From JAWKRB01 sp041389885 (lineage in GTDB: Bacteria; Myxococcota_A; Polyangia; Polyangiales; Ga0077539), in NCBI GenBank assembly GCA_041389885.1, contig JAWKRB010000028.1, positions 1 to 64,000 on the forward strand: 64,000 bases of DNA, read 5' to 3'. Position 1 is the first letter of the stretch. Every line of letters starts with the position of its first letter. The position numbers and the translations under genes were made by a program. The notes under the pieces were generated by a model. The model saw only the letters and a list, made by a program, of their open reading frames with translations, was not told the DNA's origin and did not search any database. Positions 26,167 through 33,350 of this stretch are shown piece by piece.

Positions 26167-27117
26167 TCAGGGCGCGGCGGAGAGGCCGCGAAAGCGCTGC
26201 TCGGGGCCCGCGGGGCTGTACACCTGCACCGCGATGAGGGGGTGGGTGCCGTCGGGGATCCACGCGTGCCGAACCCCCGCGGGGACGTACACGATGGAGC
26301 CCGCGGTGACGGTGCGGTCCCTCGCCTCGAGGGGCTGCGCCACGCCGGGGACGCGCTGCGCGGGCACGTGGAGGCGCCCCGCCGCGGAGACCGCCGCGAG
26401 GAGCTCCCAGGCGCCGTCGTGGGCGTGCTCGGCCACCGGCGCGTCGTCCGACGCGACGAGCACGCCGAGGCTCGCGCGGGGAGACAGCGGCGCCTCGAAG
26501 GCGATGCGGGCGTGCACCGAGCCCTGCGCCCAGGAGAGGTCCTGCGCGGCGACGAGGTCTCGGAGCTGCACGTCTCGCGGGCGCTCCGCCGCGGGCGAAG
26601 GGCCCGACGCGGTGACGAGGATCGCCGCCGCCGGCGCGTCCCCCGACGCGCGGAGCACCGCGTCGCCGTCGGGCACGAGAAACGCCGTCCACGCGCCGGC
26701 CTGCACGGGCGCCACCTGCGGCGCCCCGGGGCGCTCGAGCGAGACCGTGCCCACCAGCGCGACGCCCAGCAGGTCGGTGTTCGCCCGCCGGGGGATCGCC
26801 ACCGCCGCGCCCGGGCGGATCACCTGGAGCCACGCCATCGCGGGCGGCAGCGTCGTGGCGCCGTCTTGAGACGCGGGCGACGTGGGCGCCGAGGGCGACG
26901 CGCCGTCGACGGCGCAGGTGCCCGTCGCGCACTCGGCGAGGTCTTGAAAGCGGAGGTTCTCGAGACGAAGCGTCGGGAGCACCGGGTGGATCGCGCTGGG
27001 CCTGCGCACAGACGCTTGCGGCGCAGGGGCTTCGACGCACCCCTGGGCGCGCGGCGGGGGCTGCGTGGCGCAGGCGCTGAGGGCGGCGGCGAGGCCGACG
27101 GCGAGGGAGGTTCTCAT
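26167..27117 (-). CDS. Cupin-domain lipoprotein
   Basis: 316 aa. Starts MRTSLAVGLAAALSAC with lipobox LSAC. Two cupin-like beta-barrel halves: about 85-180 (LQVIRPGAAVAIP, VALVGTVSLERPGA, GAWTAFLVPDGDAVL) and about 215-315 (ASLGVLVASDDAPVAEHAHDGAWELLAAVSAAG, then VTAGSIVYVPAGVRHAW). The second half has the metal-binding EHAH and the later His of a cupin. An envelope sensor or enzyme is likely; substrate unknown. Its ATG overlaps the TGA of the upstream HEAT-like gene by 4 bp (ATGA), so the two are translationally coupled. Confidence 0.75.
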   Translation of the reverse strand: MRTSLAVGLAAALSACATQPPPRAQGCVEAPAPQASVRRPSAIHPVLPTLRLENLRFQDLAECATGTCAVDGASPSAPTSPASQDGATTLPPAMAWLQVIRPGAAVAIPRRANTDLLGVALVGTVSLERPGAPQVAPVQAGAWTAFLVPDGDAVLRASGDAPAAAILVTASGPSPAAERPRDVQLRDLVAAQDLSWAQGSVHARIAFEAPLSPRASLGVLVASDDAPVAEHAHDGAWELLAAVSAAGRLHVPAQRVPGVAQPLEARDRTVTAGSIVYVPAGVRHAWIPDGTHPLIAVQVYSPAGPEQRFRGLSAAP

Positions 27118-28208
27118 TTGCGCTTGCTGATGAAGCCCTGCGCGGCCTGGCGCAGCCCCGAGGGGACGTTCTTGTTGCCCAGGAGCTTCTTCACGTCGGG
27201 CTCGCGGATGTGGGAGAGGAGCTTGAGCGCCTCGCCGAGGGGGGTCTTGGGGTTGTTCACGAGGTGCCACTTCACCTCGTAGAGCCGGAGCCACGGGCCG
27301 CGCGAGCAGAGCCGCCGGAGCACGTCCTCGCTGATGCTGCGGCTCTGGGCGAACTTCACCACCTCGTCGTCGCCGAGCTTGGGCGAGTCGAGGACGGCGC
27401 TGGCGATGAGCCGGTTCCTCGACCGGATCAGCAGCGCGCGCTGCATCGCGTTGCCGAGCATGGCGGTGCGAATCTGCTCGGTGATGGACATGTCCATCAG
27501 CCGCTTCTCGACCTTCTTCCCGCGCTCGGAGACGTTGAGCTCCCCCGACTCGTCCTCGGACAGGGTGTCGAGGTCGACCGCCTCGGCCTCGACGAGCGCC
27601 TCGGAGAACGCCGCGTCGCTCTCGAGGGGCTCGTCGCTGGCCTCGGGGATGAGCTGGTCCTTGAGCGCCGCGACGATGTTCGCGAAGCCCGGGATGTTCA
27701 CCTGGAGGTTGTTGCGCGCGGCGAACTCGACGATGCGGTCGCTGGTGCTCATGCGCGTGTGGCGGTTGAGGTACAGCGCCTCGATGATCGACGGCGCGCG
27801 CAGCAGCCGGGCCTCGTTCGCCGCGATGACCTCGCAGGTCGACTCGTCGCCCGCCTTCGCCAGCGCCACCACGGTCTCGTCGAGGACCGACGGGTGCCGC
27901 AGCACCCTCGCGAGGAGGTCGCGGTTGCCCGCGTTGCGCTGCGCGAGGTCGTCGAGCACCGCGCCCGGGAGCTCGCCGCTCGCGAAGGCGCCGTGGAGCA
28001 CCGGCTCGGGGAGCGCCCCGAGGGTCTTCACCGCCGCCTCGCGCACCTTCGCGTCGGCGTCGTACGCGAGGCCGTACAGCGTGCAGAGCAGCAGCGCCGG
28101 GGGCAGCGGCGCCATGCCGCGCGCCGCCATCATCTTCATGGGGCCAGGCGCCGCGAGCGCCTTGCGGGCGCCCTCGGGGAGCGTGGAGAAATCGACCGGG
28201 TGATTCAT
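27114..28208 (-). CDS. Helical (HEAT-like) conserved protein
   Basis: 364 aa, almost entirely alpha-helical with HEAT-like spacing in the first half (YDADAKVREAAVKTLGALP, RNAGNRDLLARVLRHPSVLDETVVALAKAG). An acidic insertion (about 195-225) separates a second helical half (ITEQIRTAMLGNAMQRALLIRSRNR read in pieces), ending KKLLGNKNVPSGLRQAAQGF. No catalytic motif. It seems to be a cytosolic scaffold of a type common in delta-type myxobacteria; family not recognised. TAGGGT lies 10 nt before the ATG; the downstream cupin lipoprotein overlaps by 4 bp. Confidence 0.8.
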   Translation of the reverse strand: MNHPVDFSTLPEGARKALAAPGPMKMMAARGMAPLPPALLLCTLYGLAYDADAKVREAAVKTLGALPEPVLHGAFASGELPGAVLDDLAQRNAGNRDLLARVLRHPSVLDETVVALAKAGDESTCEVIAANEARLLRAPSIIEALYLNRHTRMSTSDRIVEFAARNNLQVNIPGFANIVAALKDQLIPEASDEPLESDAAFSEALVEAEAVDLDTLSEDESGELNVSERGKKVEKRLMDMSITEQIRTAMLGNAMQRALLIRSRNRLIASAVLDSPKLGDDEVVKFAQSRSISEDVLRRLCSRGPWLRLYEVKWHLVNNPKTPLGEALKLLSHIREPDVKKLLGNKNVPSGLRQAAQGFISKRK

Positions 28209-28218
28209 CGCGGCGGTG

Positions 28219-28224
28219 ACCCTA
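28219..28224 (-). promoter_or_regulatory. -10-like TAGGGT next to the HEAT-like gene start
   Basis: Read leftwards, TAGGGT ends 10 nt before the ATG at 28208. Leaderless-type site. Confidence 0.5.
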
Positions 28225-28244
28225 TCGCGACCGCGGCGTCCCGG

Positions 28245-29078
28245 TCACTCCTGCGCGGCCTCGGCCAGCACGGCGGCGACGTCGTCCTCGGGGGTGGGGT
28301 TCGGGTCGCCCGCGGAGCCCGAGCGCCCGGTGTAAGCCCAGTGCAGCGGCGCCGTGCGCACGTCGATGTGCACGTAGTCACCGCGGGGGCTGTGACCGCA
28401 GCCCACGTTCCCGAGCGTCTGGCAGAATTGGTACAGCTGCCGCGCGGCGACGCCCTCGACGCGGAGGTCGACGGCCATCCCCTGGGCGTGCCGCCCGCGC
28501 TCCTCGGCCCGGCCCCGGCGGTGCGGCCGGTACCCCGAGAGCACCACGATGCGCCGCCCGCCGAAGCGGTCGGAGATCTGCGGCAGCAGCCGGAGGAGAC
28601 GGGGGTGCACCATGTGCACGGCGCCGTTTCGCGCCGAGAGCGAGCGCTCGACGCGGGGGCGGAGGTTGCGCGGGTTGGCGTTGAAGTTCGCGGTCATCTC
28701 CTGCTGGTCGCGGGCGCGCACGAGGGTGACCACGCCGCTGCGGTGGAGCCGCTGCGAGCCGTCCTCCGTCGCGGCGCCGCCGGAGCGCAGCTCCTCGACG
28801 GTGGGGAGCTGACGGAGCACGTCGTCGGCGACGCCGTCGGGGAGGCGCAGCCGTCGCCCGATGCGCAGCGCGTACGGCGCGCGGAGGTTGTTGCGCGCGG
28901 CCAGCTCGGCGAAGGGGACCTGCAGATAGCTCGCCACCCGCCTGAGGTTGTCGCCCGGGCGCACGACGTAGACCCTGGGCGAGCTGTCCGCGGGCGGCGG
29001 CGCGCGGCGGCGGTTCTGGGCGCTCGCGGGGAGCGCCAGCGCGAGGAGGCTCAGGGCGAGAGCGGCGGCGCAACGCAT
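28245..29078 (-). CDS. LysM plus DUF882 (M15-type) peptidoglycan peptidase
   Basis: 277 aa from the ATG at 29078, giving the signal peptide MRCAAALALSLLALALPASA. Residues 30-85 are one LysM (YVVRPGDNLRRVASYLQVPF, LAARNNLRAPYALRIGRRL). Residues 120-265 are a DUF882/peptidase M15-like domain: VLSGYRPHRRGRAEERGRHA, QGMAVDLRVEG and GDYVHIDV give the HxxxxxxD...HxD Zn site. YcbK-like enzymes cleave peptide crosslinks or modify murein. A TAGAGC lies 8 nt before the ATG. It is divergent from the MMPL transporter gene across 89 bp. Confidence 0.85.
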   Translation of the reverse strand: MRCAAALALSLLALALPASAQNRRRAPPPADSSPRVYVVRPGDNLRRVASYLQVPFAELAARNNLRAPYALRIGRRLRLPDGVADDVLRQLPTVEELRSGGAATEDGSQRLHRSGVVTLVRARDQQEMTANFNANPRNLRPRVERSLSARNGAVHMVHPRLLRLLPQISDRFGGRRIVVLSGYRPHRRGRAEERGRHAQGMAVDLRVEGVAARQLYQFCQTLGNVGCGHSPRGDYVHIDVRTAPLHWAYTGRSGSAGDPNPTPEDDVAAVLAEAAQE

Positions 29079-29167
29079 GGGGCGACGCTCTAGCCGCCGC
29101 GGATCGCGCGCGTCAAGGCGAGCGATTCCTTGCATCTCGGGGAGCTACGCGACGATCCTCCGCGGAG

Positions 29168-31390
29168 ATGTTCCTGCGATGGGGTCGCTATTTGTATCCG
29201 CGGCGGGTCGCGGTGCTCTGGCTGAGCGCGCTGAGCCTGCTCGTCGCGGCGCTGGTGCTCGCGCGGGGCGCCCCGCTGGTCACGGGCAACGTGCGGGGCA
29301 TCGAGTCCGACGACGCCGCCGCCCTCGTCGAGCGCGAGCTCCGCGCGCCCGAGATCTCAGGCTTCACGGTGCTCTTCTCGCACCCGACCCTCACGGCCTC
29401 CGACGACGCCTTTCGCGACGCCGCGACCAGGGCCCTCGCGCCCCTGCGCCGTCACCCCGACGTGCTCGCGGTGCAGACGCCCTTCGACGACGACGTCTCG
29501 ATGTTCATCGCGCCCACGCTGCTCTCCCTCGACGAGCACCGCGCCATCGCGCGGGTCACCCTCCGGCACGGCGTCGCCGACGACACCCGCCGGTGGCCCG
29601 CCCTGCGCGCCCTGCTGCGCTCCGACACCCTCACCGTGCGCACGACGGGGTACGCCGCGTTCAAGGGCGACCTCGACCGGGTGATGCAGCGGGACCTCAT
29701 CCGCGCCGAGGTGCTCTCGGCGCCCTTCACCGTGGCCGTGCTGCTGCTGGTGTTCGGCTCCCTGGTGGCCGCCACGCTCCCGTGGGCGTCGGGGATCTCC
29801 GTCGCCGCGGGCGTCGCCGCGGTGTTTCTCCTCGCGCGGCGCATGGAGGTCGCGCAGTACGCGGTGAACGTCGCCTCCCTCGTCGGCACCGGCGTCGCGA
29901 TCGACTACTCGCTCTTCATGGTCACCCGGTTCCGCGAGGAGCTCGCGGGGGGCCGCGACGTCGACGAGGCCATCGCCGTGACCGTCGCCACCGCGGGGCG
30001 CGCCGTGGCCTTCTCGGGCCTCGCGGTCGCCATCGGCCTGGGCGGCCTGCTGTTCTTTCACGGCTCGTACATCGCCTCGCTGGGCCTGGGCGCGATGCTG
30101 GTGGTGGTCTTCGCGGTGCTCTACGCGCTCACCTTCATGCCCGCGCTGCTCGCGGTGCTCGGGCGCAGGGTCGACGCGGGGCGGCTGTTCAAGCCCGGCG
30201 CGGGCGGCTCGGGCTTCTGGCGTCGCATGGCGCACCGGGTGATGCGGCGACCGGTGCTGGTGCTCGCGCTCTCCCTCGTGGCGCTCGTCGCGGCGGGCTC
30301 GCCCTTCTTGCGGCTCAACATCGCCGTGCCCGACGTGCGCCTGCTGCCGCCCGACGTCGAGGCCCACGCCACCCTCACCGAGCTCGAGGCGCACCTCCCC
30401 GACCGCGCGGCGACGCGCATCGCGGTGGTCGCGCGCTTCCCCGGCGCGCCGCTGGCGACCCCCGCCCGCGTGGGCGCGCTCTACGACCTCTCGCGGCGCA
30501 TCGCGGCGATCCCCGGCGTGACCAGCGTGCAGAGCGTGACCGACGTGGTGCCCATGCTCGACCGAGACGGCTACGTCGCGCTCTACCGCGGCGCCCCCTC
30601 GGAGCTCGGCGAGGCGAGCGTGGCCATCGCGCGCGAGACCGTCGGCCCGACCATCGCCGTGCTCGCGGTGACCACCGAGCACCTGCCCACCACCCCCGCC
30701 GCGCGGCAGATCGTGCGGGCCATTCGCGCGCGACGCGACGTCGCCGACGGGACGATCCTGGTCACCGGCCAGACCGCCCTCGACCTCGACACCGCGAGCT
30801 TCATCCGCGCGCGCGCGCCCGCGGCGATCGGCTTCGTCGTGGGCATGACCCTGCTCGTGCTCTTTCTGCTCCTCGGGTCGGTGCTGCTGCCCTTCAAGGC
30901 CGTGCTGATGAACTTCCTCTCGATCACCGCGAGCTTCGGCGCGCTCGTGTGGATCTTTCAAGAGGGACACCTCTCGTGGCTCCTGCGCTTTCGCCCGGCG
31001 CCCACCGAGCCCTCCCTGCCGCTGCTGATGTTCTGCATCGTGTTCGGCCTCTCGATGGACTACGAGGTGCTGCTGCTCACGCGGATGCAGGAGGAGTACG
31101 AGCGCACCCGAGACAACCGCGCGGCCGTGGCCGAGGGCCTGGAGCGCAGCGCGAAGCTCATCACCTCCGCGGCGGCGATCATGGTGGTGGTGTTCTCGGC
31201 CTTCGTGTTCGCCAGGATCATCCTGCTCAAGGCCGTGGGCCTCGGCATGGCCATCGCGGTGGCCCTCGACGCCACGATCGTGCGGCTGCTGGTGGTCCCC
31301 GCGACGATGCAGCTCTTCGGCGACCTGAACTGGTGGGCGCCCAAGCGACTGCAGCGCATCGCGAAGCGCCTCTCTGGGGGCGGTCACTGA
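29168..31390 (+). CDS. MMPL/RND-family transporter
   Basis: 740 aa. Starts with one helix (VAVLWLSALSLLVAALVLAR), then a periplasmic domain, then two blocks of membrane helices with RND/MMPL features: GVAIDYSLFMVTRFREEL and FGLSMDYEVLLLTRMQEEYE carry the Asp-Tyr proton-relay pair in each half. Two-fold symmetry and about 11-12 helices fit the MMPL family, which exports lipids or polyketides. It is monocistronic, with no partner adaptor nearby. Cargo is unknown. Confidence 0.9.
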   Translation: MFLRWGRYLYPRRVAVLWLSALSLLVAALVLARGAPLVTGNVRGIESDDAAALVERELRAPEISGFTVLFSHPTLTASDDAFRDAATRALAPLRRHPDVLAVQTPFDDDVSMFIAPTLLSLDEHRAIARVTLRHGVADDTRRWPALRALLRSDTLTVRTTGYAAFKGDLDRVMQRDLIRAEVLSAPFTVAVLLLVFGSLVAATLPWASGISVAAGVAAVFLLARRMEVAQYAVNVASLVGTGVAIDYSLFMVTRFREELAGGRDVDEAIAVTVATAGRAVAFSGLAVAIGLGGLLFFHGSYIASLGLGAMLVVVFAVLYALTFMPALLAVLGRRVDAGRLFKPGAGGSGFWRRMAHRVMRRPVLVLALSLVALVAAGSPFLRLNIAVPDVRLLPPDVEAHATLTELEAHLPDRAATRIAVVARFPGAPLATPARVGALYDLSRRIAAIPGVTSVQSVTDVVPMLDRDGYVALYRGAPSELGEASVAIARETVGPTIAVLAVTTEHLPTTPAARQIVRAIRARRDVADGTILVTGQTALDLDTASFIRARAPAAIGFVVGMTLLVLFLLLGSVLLPFKAVLMNFLSITASFGALVWIFQEGHLSWLLRFRPAPTEPSLPLLMFCIVFGLSMDYEVLLLTRMQEEYERTRDNRAAVAEGLERSAKLITSAAAIMVVVFSAFVFARIILLKAVGLGMAIAVALDATIVRLLVVPATMQLFGDLNWWAPKRLQRIAKRLSGGGH

Positions 31391-31397
31391 CGGCGCG

Positions 31398-31955
31398 TCA
31401 CCCGACGCCCTGAAGGCCCGAGAGCAGGCGCAGCAGCCACTCGGCGGTGTCGGGGTCGTCGACCGACGCGATCACCGGCTCGACGGAGCCGTCGACCTTG
31501 CGCGCGTTCACCTGGTGGAGCACCGCCGGGGGCGTCGCCATGGGGTCGACCGCGCGCTCGATCTCGAAGCGCGCGATCTCGCGCAGGGGGATGCGCAGCG
31601 GCCGCGTGTCGCCCAGCGGGACCTGCCGGCACTCCAGCGCGTCGCCCACGAGGCGGACCTCGGTGCGGTTCATCACCCGCGGCGCGAGGCGGTCGAGGAG
31701 CACGCCCGCGATCACCGCCAGCGAGACCCCCGCGAGGGCGACCAGCCCGCGGGTGTGCGACATGCCGTACTCGAAGAGCATCGCCGCCCCCGTCGCGCCC
31801 CCCACCCCAGCGCTCGCCGCCGCCGCGAGGCCGCGCCGCCCGGGGCGCACCGTGATCGACTCCAACCGACGGGGCGAAGCGACCCGATACGCCTCTGCCC
31901 CAAGGGCTTCGGACCACTTCACGGTGACCCCCCGGGGCGTCTCGATCGGCGACAC
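31398..31955 (-). CDS. Two-helix membrane protein, hypothetical
   Basis: 185 aa, GTG start. Two hydrophobic segments, about 45-68 and 70-92, then a cytosolic beta-rich part (TEVRLVGDALECRQVPLG, IPLREIARFEIERAV) that looks PH-like (bPH). Function unknown. The TACGCT promoter element lies 6 nt before the start and forms part of a palindrome shared with the divergent glutathione transferase gene. Confidence 0.7.
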   Translation of the reverse strand: MSPIETPRGVTVKWSEALGAEAYRVASPRRLESITVRPGRRGLAAAASAGVGGATGAAMLFEYGMSHTRGLVALAGVSLAVIAGVLLDRLAPRVMNRTEVRLVGDALECRQVPLGDTRPLRIPLREIARFEIERAVDPMATPPAVLHQVNARKVDGSVEPVIASVDDPDTAEWLLRLLSGLQGVG

Positions 31956-31961
31956 GGGGGG

Positions 31962-31991
31962 AGCGTAGCACCCGCCGCGCGGTGCTACCCT
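31962..31991. promoter_or_regulatory. Mirror-image extended -10 elements in an 8+8 bp palindrome
   Basis: GTAGCACC (31965-31972) and GGTGCTAC (31981-31988) are perfect inverted repeats around 8 bp. They embed TGCTACGCT read leftwards (31970-31962, 6 nt before the GTG at 31955) and TGCTACCCT read rightwards (31983-31991, 8 nt before the ATG at 32000). Each gene has its own extended -10 with the same sequence core. Confidence 0.6.
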
Positions 31992-31999
31992 GCGCCGCG

Positions 32000-32611
32000 A
32001 TGAAGCTCTATTACACGCCGACCTCGCCCTTCGTGCGCAAGGTGCTCGTGTGCGCGCGGGAGCTCGGGCTCGAGGGCCGCGTCGAGACCGTGCTGCTGCG
32101 CCCCTCGCCCACGCAGGCCGACCCGACGCTCTCGCGGGAGAACCCCCTCTCGAAGATCCCCGCGCTGGTGCGCGACGACGGCCGCGCGCTCTACGACTCG
32201 CGGGTGATCTGCGAGTACCTCGACGCCCTCGCCGGGGGCGGCCGCCTCCTCGCCGCCGACGGCGACGCGCGGTGGGACGCGCTGCGCGCGCAGGCCCTCG
32301 CCGACGGCGTGCTCGACGCGTCGATCCTGGTCTTCTACGAGCGCCTGCACCGCCCGAAGGAGCTGCACTGGGAGCCGTGGCTCCAGGGCCAGACCCAGAA
32401 GGCGCTGCAGGGCCTCGACGCCCTCGACGCCCTCGCGCCGGGCTTCTCTGACACGCCCGACCTCGGTCAGATCGCCGCGGCCTGCGCGGTGGGGTGGCAC
32501 CTGTTTCGCGCGCCCCTCGGCGACGTGCTCGCCGATCGCCCCGCCCTCGCGCGCTGGTACGCCCGCTTCGCCGAGCGCCCCTCGATGCTCGCCACCGCGC
32601 CGCACGCCTGA
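32000..32611 (+). CDS. Glutathione S-transferase family protein
   Basis: 203 aa. Thioredoxin-like N-terminus (KLYYTPTSPFVRKVLVCARELGL) with Ser/Thr near the catalytic position, NPLSKIPALVRDDG (cis-Pro) and DSRVICEYLDAL (glutathione gamma-Glu site), then an all-alpha C-terminal domain ending FAERPSMLATAP. The ATG at 32000 is preferred over the earlier frame because the fold begins here and the TACCCT element sits 8 nt upstream. Detoxifying thiol conjugation is the family role. Confidence 0.88.
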   Translation: MKLYYTPTSPFVRKVLVCARELGLEGRVETVLLRPSPTQADPTLSRENPLSKIPALVRDDGRALYDSRVICEYLDALAGGGRLLAADGDARWDALRAQALADGVLDASILVFYERLHRPKELHWEPWLQGQTQKALQGLDALDALAPGFSDTPDLGQIAAACAVGWHLFRAPLGDVLADRPALARWYARFAERPSMLATAPHA

Positions 32612-32615
32612 CGGC

Positions 32616-33308
32616 TCACCCCGCGGGCGCGTCGAGGTCTTCGACGCGCATCGCCCGCGCCGCGCGGCACCGCCGGGCGCCGAGGTCGACGCCGACCGCG
32701 TCGAAGCCCATCGCGTTCGCCACCGCGAGCACCGTGCCCCTGCCGCAGAAGGGATCCACCACCACCCGCGTCTCGGTCTCGTCGCGCAGGTAGCGACAGG
32801 CGACGCGGCACGCGGCCTCGCCCATGGCCCGGCTCCAGCGCATCGCGCCGGCGTCGGCGAGCACGTCGGGGCCCGGCCGCGCGGCGGGCCGCGTCGCGCC
32901 GCGCGTCACGGCGATCATGTGCGAGTAGCTCGGGCGCCCCGGCGCGACGGTGCCCGGAGGACGTCGGCACACGATCTTGTGAAACAGCACCGCGGCGCCC
33001 TCGGCCTCGGCGGCGCGCATCACGAGGTACCCCTTGTCGATCCACGCGCCGCCGCGGCGGATGTCGCTCTGGTAGAACACCGCGACGCCCTCCTCGGGCA
33101 CCCAGCGGATCACCGCCCGCGCCGCCGCGTCGAACCACGCGCGCCACGCGTCGAGGGTGAGCGCGCTGAGCTCAGACACGTCGGGCAGCGAGGTGATCAC
33201 GCTCGCGAAGGGCGGCGCGGGGTGCGCGGCCATCCACGCGAGGGCCTCGGCGTGCGTCACCTCGCGCGAGGGCGGTCGGGAGGTCGGCTCGGGGGCTGCG
33301 GTGCGCAT
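32616..33308 (-). CDS. Permuted DNA-methylase-like SAM methyltransferase
   Basis: 230 aa. The SAM motif VVDPFCGRGTVLAVANAMGF (DPFCGRGT) is C-terminal, and the catalytic-type loop SVITSLPDVSEL is N-terminal, the order of beta-class amino DNA methyltransferases. The loop reads TSLPD in place of the expected (D/S)PP(Y/W). Between them lies FHKIVCRRPPGTVAPGRPSY. Target unknown: DNA, tRNA or protein are all possible. No restriction gene or DNA-binding domain is near. It converges with the GST gene, stops 4 bp apart, and follows the peptidase genes after 42 bp. Confidence 0.75.
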   Translation of the reverse strand: MRTAAPEPTSRPPSREVTHAEALAWMAAHPAPPFASVITSLPDVSELSALTLDAWRAWFDAAARAVIRWVPEEGVAVFYQSDIRRGGAWIDKGYLVMRAAEAEGAAVLFHKIVCRRPPGTVAPGRPSYSHMIAVTRGATRPAARPGPDVLADAGAMRWSRAMGEAACRVACRYLRDETETRVVVDPFCGRGTVLAVANAMGFDAVGVDLGARRCRAARAMRVEDLDAPAG

Positions 33309-33350
33309 CGTCTCGTCTCGCGGGGGCGCTGGGGAGCCAGCGCCTCGCGC

